Below, piece after piece: positions 36,226-40,123 of a stretch of DNA of 40,123 nucleotides (positions are counted from its first letter, which is position 1; each line of letters opens with the position of its first letter). Origin of the DNA: a virus; IMG/VR virus record IMGVR_UViG_3300047508_000109, positions 1 through 40,123 of that record; one strand, 5' to 3'. The notes beneath the pieces are model-generated. The model did not search any database. It was not told the origin of the DNA and was given only the letters and a program-made list of their open reading frames with translations. The translations under genes were made by a program, and so were the position numbers.

Positions 36226-38991
36226 CTAGTCGCCGAGCTTCGGTGACGCCAGCGGCGCACCGAACGAATCAGCCTTGGTCTGTTGTGGTGGCTTCACAGC
36301 CCCGCCCTCGCCGCCCGCACCTTGCGGTTGAGGCTTCACCTGGTCTATCGCCTGGAGGAACTTGACGCAGTACGGAGCGAACAGCGAGTTCACTGGCGCG
36401 GCCATGACCATGCTCATGCTCAGTTGCGTGCTCCAGGGGAGCGGATGGTCAAGCTGGCTGGCCCGGTTCGCGATGTCCGTGCGGATGCGGTCCAGCGTCT
36501 CCGGGTAGCAAGCTTCCATGGTCTCGACCATCACGGGTGAGACCTGGCCGGCTGCAAGCGCGGTGAAGAAGCTGTTCGGATCGCCGGCAATCTTGACGCG
36601 TTTCGCCCACTCGCCGATGTCGCCCGCAGTCGGCAGCATGTCCGCTCGCTTGCCCAGGAGCGGCCCGGCCACGGTCATCTGCGGCATGGTCTTGGCGAGG
36701 TATGTGAGCCGCGCGAACGCGCGCGCCACGAGCTCGGTGGCCGTCTTCTTGTCGACGATGGCGACCGGCTCGAACGCCTTCGCCAAGCGCTCCTTGGTCT
36801 GCTCGGGTCGCGCCACCGCCTGCGCCAGCTCGAGCGAGCGCACCTTGTACAGGTCGCCCAGCGTGGCGTCCTTGGGAACCCCCATGTCGCCGAAGCTGTG
36901 CGCGCGCAGGATGACGGCCGCTGGCGAGACGGTGCCCTCGGCCTTGGCCGCCGCGCTGATGACCTTGTCTACGCCCGCGGCGTATCGCCCTGCGCCACCG
37001 AAAATCATGCGCTTGATGGCGCGGGTGAGCGGCCGTGTGGTCATCGTGGCGAACGCTCCACCGACTCCAGCGCCCAGGATGGGGCCGAGGAACGGGACGC
37101 CTACCGCATGGCTCACCAGATGGCCCACGGTCGATCCAAACAGCATCTTCGACCCCTGCCGCACGCCGCTGCCGACCATGCGCCCCACGCCCACCTTGGC
37201 GACGCCTGCGGCGCTATGGGCGAGTCCCGACTCTGCCGGTGCAGCCTCTCCGGTTGCCGCGGACAGGCGTGCCTCATGGAAGCTGGCCTTGAGGTTGGTC
37301 ATCTCGGACGGCTTCAAGTCGGCGAGGCTGGTGAGCTCGGGGTGCTGCGCGCGCGCGAACTCCAGCAGTTCGCGCGCGCTGGCTGGCTTGTTCAGCTTCT
37401 CCGCCGCGTCCACGAACGCCTGCTGATGGCCGGCGAGTGCTTTGGTGGCGGATTTCGTACGCTGCGCCACGATTTCCGCATGTGAAGGTGGAACCTCGGT
37501 GAGGTCGATGCCGAACAGTGCGCCCAACTGTGCGCGCGACTTGCCAGCAAGGCCATTGGCTGGCGCCACGGGGGTGGCGTCGAAAATCGGGTGATTCGGC
37601 TCGATGACCGGGGGGTACGCCTTGTTGTTTGGAAGCAGCGACTGCGCTCGGTCAAGCGCCGCCTGATGCTCGGCGAGCGCCTCGCGGAACCCGGGCGCAC
37701 GAGCCGCCGCCGCCACTTCCTCGGGGGTCCCGGTGAAGTGCATCGAAATCTTGCCCTGGCCCTTGGCGTACGAGCCGCCACGCTCACCCGAGCCGCCGAA
37801 CATGGGGTCGGTCTCCTCGTACGACCGCGCGCCCGACGTGTTGCCTTCCATCGGCAGCATCGATTGCGTCTTGGCGCGTGCCGCTTCAAGGTCGCGTGTG
37901 GCCTGCGCCAGTTCAGGCGTGACCTTGCCAGCCTCGATGGCCGCCTGCTCCATCTCGGGGGTCATCACGTACCCCGGTACCCTTGCGGCCTTGCCGGACA
38001 CGAGGCCCTCGAATTGGCGCACGTTCTGGCGCGACGCCACGGTCATCTTGTTGTACTTCTTCTGGAAGTCTTCGACGTTCCCGGGGCTCACCGGAGCCGT
38101 CTCGGCTGGCGCGCTCGGCGCAGCGGCTTCGGGAGCGGGCGTTTCCGTCTGGGCACCCAGCGTCTCAAGTTCCTTCTGCGGCCCCGCGGTGGCCTCGCGG
38201 TAGCTGCCGAGAAGTTCCTCCTCGGCAGCGGAAGCCTTGCCACGCTCGAGGATGCCCTTGACGATGGGACTCAGCAGGTCGCCGCCCAGGCCGAGAGCGC
38301 CACCGAAGGCGAGGTCGACGAGGTTGCCTGGCCCCATGTGAGCCAGCACTGACTCGACGCCGAAATCTCGATTCGGGTCGCGCGCGGCCTCGTTAGCGCT
38401 GCCGAGCACGCTGAATGGCGCCATGCCGATGGCACCCTTGCCGAACGACTCCACAGCGCTACCCAAGCCGTACCTCTTGGCCACGGCGACCCCCGCGGCG
38501 TCCAGCGCCTCTGCACCCTCGGCTGCGCCACCGATGCCTGCCGCGAGACCGCCGAGCACGCCGCCTGCCAACTGGAGGCCAGTGCCCAGGTACGGGTGAT
38601 TCGACTCGAACTCCTGGCGCCGCGCTTCGACGTCGCGCGCTGCGTCCTGGCCACCGATGGCGCGCGCGATGAGGTCGCCGCCGAGCCAGCGACCGGCTTC
38701 CTCGATGGCCGCCTGCCCCTGGTTGTCCTTGGCGTCCGTCTGCGCCTGCTCCCAGTTGAGTTCCTCGGGCGTCTTCGGCGTCGCGACGCGGTACGCGTGG
38801 TACTTCGGGTCGCTCAGGCTGCGCCGCTCGATAGCCTCGCGGTTGCCCTGCGGGTCCTGGACTTCGATGACCGCATCGTCCGGCTGCTGAAGCGCTGCCG
38901 ATACGTGGTCCGCGTAAGCGGAATGCGCAGCATCGGACTGCTCGCGGGCGACGTCCTCGGGTGTGAGCTGCCTAGTGGCGATGTCGGCCAT
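36226..38991 (-). CDS. Large internal virion (ejection) protein
   Basis: 921 residues from ATG 38991, overlapping the upstream stop as TAATG; a longer form to 39006 is less likely. The protein is Ala/Gly/Glu-rich. It has Gly-Ala hydrophobic segments that could insert in a membrane (LQLAGGVLGGLAAGIGGAA about residues 135-160; FLGPILGAGVGGAFATM near 670), long helices (TPELAQATRDLEAARAKTQ) and a Pro-rich tail (VKPQPQGAGGEGGAVKPPQQ). This is the layout of podovirus ejection proteins that leave the virion before the DNA. No lysozyme or transglycosylase motif is evident to me. Confidence 0.78.
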   Translation of the reverse strand: MADIATRQLTPEDVAREQSDAAHSAYADHVSAALQQPDDAVIEVQDPQGNREAIERRSLSDPKYHAYRVATPKTPEELNWEQAQTDAKDNQGQAAIEEAGRWLGGDLIARAIGGQDAARDVEARRQEFESNHPYLGTGLQLAGGVLGGLAAGIGGAAEGAEALDAAGVAVAKRYGLGSAVESFGKGAIGMAPFSVLGSANEAARDPNRDFGVESVLAHMGPGNLVDLAFGGALGLGGDLLSPIVKGILERGKASAAEEELLGSYREATAGPQKELETLGAQTETPAPEAAAPSAPAETAPVSPGNVEDFQKKYNKMTVASRQNVRQFEGLVSGKAARVPGYVMTPEMEQAAIEAGKVTPELAQATRDLEAARAKTQSMLPMEGNTSGARSYEETDPMFGGSGERGGSYAKGQGKISMHFTGTPEEVAAAARAPGFREALAEHQAALDRAQSLLPNNKAYPPVIEPNHPIFDATPVAPANGLAGKSRAQLGALFGIDLTEVPPSHAEIVAQRTKSATKALAGHQQAFVDAAEKLNKPASARELLEFARAQHPELTSLADLKPSEMTNLKASFHEARLSAATGEAAPAESGLAHSAAGVAKVGVGRMVGSGVRQGSKMLFGSTVGHLVSHAVGVPFLGPILGAGVGGAFATMTTRPLTRAIKRMIFGGAGRYAAGVDKVISAAAKAEGTVSPAAVILRAHSFGDMGVPKDATLGDLYKVRSLELAQAVARPEQTKERLAKAFEPVAIVDKKTATELVARAFARLTYLAKTMPQMTVAGPLLGKRADMLPTAGDIGEWAKRVKIAGDPNSFFTALAAGQVSPVMVETMEACYPETLDRIRTDIANRASQLDHPLPWSTQLSMSMVMAAPVNSLFAPYCVKFLQAIDQVKPQPQGAGGEGGAVKPPQQTKADSFGAPLASPKLGD

Positions 38992-39896
38992 TAGCGATTC
39001 ACCCAATTGTCGGGCTGCTCAGGGAAGTACTCACCGGGCGGCTCATCCCACGGAAAGGACCTCGACGACCCGCCTGGAATGATACGGTCGGGGTCGATCG
39101 CATTCGGGCCCCATGGAAACGGGGTCTGTCGAGGCAGCGGCGGCGCCGCCGAAGATGCGGGAGGCTCACCAGACGCGATCTGGTCGGGCGCGAACTGCTC
39201 CGGGTCGCCCGCGTGCTGCTTGGCGTACGCCTTCTCCGCGTCCGCTTCGATGGCCGCCTTGGACGGCCGCGTAGCTTGCGATGGGTCGCCGCCCTGGTAC
39301 GGGTTGTCACTGGAGACGCTCCAGCCGGGCGCAGCGTAGCCGGGTAGTTCAGCCGGCGAGACGACCTTGGTTGGTTCCTTGCCCGCGGCCTTCAGGATGA
39401 TGTCGTCCGGGACGCCCATCTGGCGCGCGCGGTTCTGCTCGGCGACGTTCTTCTCGTGCGCCTTGGTCCAGCCAGAGACCGACGTGAGCACCGAGCCCTC
39501 GCCCTGCGCTTCGAGGTCGCGCGACGGGCCGAAGATTTCGCCTAGTGTGGGGTTGGCGATTTGGCTGATCTGGTTGAGCGACGCGTTCCACGCTTTGCCC
39601 GTGCTCGCGTCGGGCGCCACACCCAGCACGTTGCCCTTGGCGTCGCGGAGAATCATGTCGGGCGCAGGCTTCACCCGGCCCTTCTCGTCGTAGGTCACCG
39701 CGAAGCCCAGCACGTCGCCGTTCGGTGCGATTGCCACGACTTCCTTAGGAATCTCGCCGTCGATGATGCCGTCTAGAGCAAGCTGCCGCTGCCCGCCCGG
39801 GTTGAGCGCGTCGGCACTCCAGCCGTACTTCTTGTCCCACCCCAACTTGGAGATGGCCGCCGAGTACTTCGCTAGCTGGGCTTTGGTGAACGCCAC
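38991..39896 (-). CDS. Internal virion-type protein
   Basis: 301 residues from GTG 39896, overlapping the stop of the join-spanning gene as TAGTG. The N-terminus (MAFTKAQLAKYSAAISKLGWDKKYGWSADALNPGGQRQLALDG) is a small helical domain, followed by a strand-rich middle (VVAIAPNGDVLGFAVTYDEKGRVKPAPDMILRDAKGNVLGVAPD, an internal duplication) and a Pro/Ala-rich C-terminus with PWGPNAIDPDRIIPGG. It lies between two other internal proteins. The NGDVLG/KGNVLG repeats look like a small beta module. Function inferred from position only. Confidence 0.65.
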   Translation of the reverse strand: MAFTKAQLAKYSAAISKLGWDKKYGWSADALNPGGQRQLALDGIIDGEIPKEVVAIAPNGDVLGFAVTYDEKGRVKPAPDMILRDAKGNVLGVAPDASTGKAWNASLNQISQIANPTLGEIFGPSRDLEAQGEGSVLTSVSGWTKAHEKNVAEQNRARQMGVPDDIILKAAGKEPTKVVSPAELPGYAAPGWSVSSDNPYQGGDPSQATRPSKAAIEADAEKAYAKQHAGDPEQFAPDQIASGEPPASSAAPPLPRQTPFPWGPNAIDPDRIIPGGSSRSFPWDEPPGEYFPEQPDNWVNR

Positions 39897-40123
39897 TACT
39901 GCGCTCCCCCGAGGCTGTTGAACTTGCGCGGCGCAGGCCCGCTGCCTGCTGCCTTGGGCGTGGCGCGAAGCTGCGGGTCGTAGACAAGCGGCTTTCCGGT
40001 CCCGTCATGGCCGACGATTTGAAGGCCCTTTTTGACGCTCCAGCTACCGTCCTTGCCCTGGACGAAGTCACTTGGCTGCGAGGGGCGCACGCCCTTGTCG
40101 CTCGCGTTGGCCGTCGACTCGAT
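39896..40123 (-). CDS. Internal virion-type protein, C-terminal part (continues at base 970 side)
   Basis: This is the 3' end of the gene that starts at 970 and crosses the contig join. Bases 39997-40123 duplicate 1-127, and the frame is the same in both copies. The part shown contains RPSQPSDFVQGKDGSWSVKKG and GHDGTGKPLVYDPQLRA and ends in FNSLGGAQ followed by TAG at 39896. A GTG at 40090 in this frame is internal, not the start. Confidence 0.9.
   Translation of the reverse strand: MESTANASDKGVRPSQPSDFVQGKDGSWSVKKGLQIVGHDGTGKPLVYDPQLRATPKAAGSGPAPRKFNSLGGAQ
39997..40123. repeat. Direct repeat joining the contig ends (copy 2)
   Basis: Identical to bases 1-127. One of the two copies should be removed when the genome is closed. 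Confidence 0.95.

Noticed and set aside
39997-40123. True short direct terminal repeats as in T7-like phages
   Set aside because: The length is exactly 127 and the repeat lies inside a gene that stays open across the join, so an assembly overlap of a circular molecule is the simpler reading.
1-40123. tRNA genes, reverse transcriptase or diversity-generating template repeats
   Set aside because: I looked for cloverleaf-like segments, RT motifs (YxDD) and paired variable/template repeats near the fibre genes and saw none that I could support.

Overview
The window is a complete circular phage genome that was opened at an arbitrary point. Its first 127 bases are repeated exactly as its last 127 bases (1-127 = 39997-40123). 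The repeat falls inside a reading frame that continues in phase across the join, so the true molecule is about 39,996 bp. A repeat of exactly 127 bp is what a k=127 assembler leaves on a circular contig, so I do not read it as a biological terminal repeat. Base composition is strongly GC-rich. The virion genes (large terminase, portal, scaffold, major capsid protein, adaptor, very large tail protein, internal/ejection-type proteins, tailspike, no sheath or long tape measure) suggest a short-tailed (podovirus-like) phage of a high-GC bacterium. A lipoprotein gene and a spanin-like membrane protein hint at a Gram-negative host. The host cannot be named from the sequence.

Layout: almost everything is one leftward transcription unit. 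It starts at the XRE-type regulator (25021), runs down to base 1, continues from 39996, and ends at 29510. A short rightward unit (25109-29507) diverges from it at a control region (25022-25108) that holds a 17-bp palindrome. The two units converge at 29507/29510 with two bases between their stop codons. Going left from 25021, the regions are: small regulators and zinc-ribbon proteins; a ribbon-helix-helix protein with its own promoter (23.8-24.0 kb); a replication initiator and a helicase-loader-like protein (21.8-23.8 kb) with two Ala/Tyr-repeat genes; a VRR-NUC nuclease and small proteins (19.1-20.1 kb); a second control gap (18983-19080); then head and packaging genes (18.6-8.6 kb), adaptor and tail (7.4-2.0 kb), internal virion proteins (2.0-0 and 40.0-36.2 kb), fibre/tailspike genes (36.2-30.9 kb) and a lysis-like cassette (30.9-29.5 kb).

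The rightward unit encodes small proteins, an Imm5-like Ala/Tyr-repeat protein, a membrane-anchored C2H2 finger and a Bet/RecT annealing protein. The phage therefore seems to combine its own initiator, loader and annealing protein with host helicase and polymerase. I see no polymerase, helicase, primase, integrase, tRNA or recognisable endolysin.

Genes are packed with start/stop overlaps (ATGA, GTGA, TGATG, TAGTG, TAATG), and I used these to place starts. The points most worth following up are the trio of Ala/Tyr-repeat genes sharing a 37-bp identical inverted tract across the regulatory switch, the apparently leaderless promoters of the regulators, homopolymeric G tracts in an HPPC-motif (methyltransferase-like) gene, an endonuclease VII-type HNH gene inserted in the head-tail module, and the missing endolysin.
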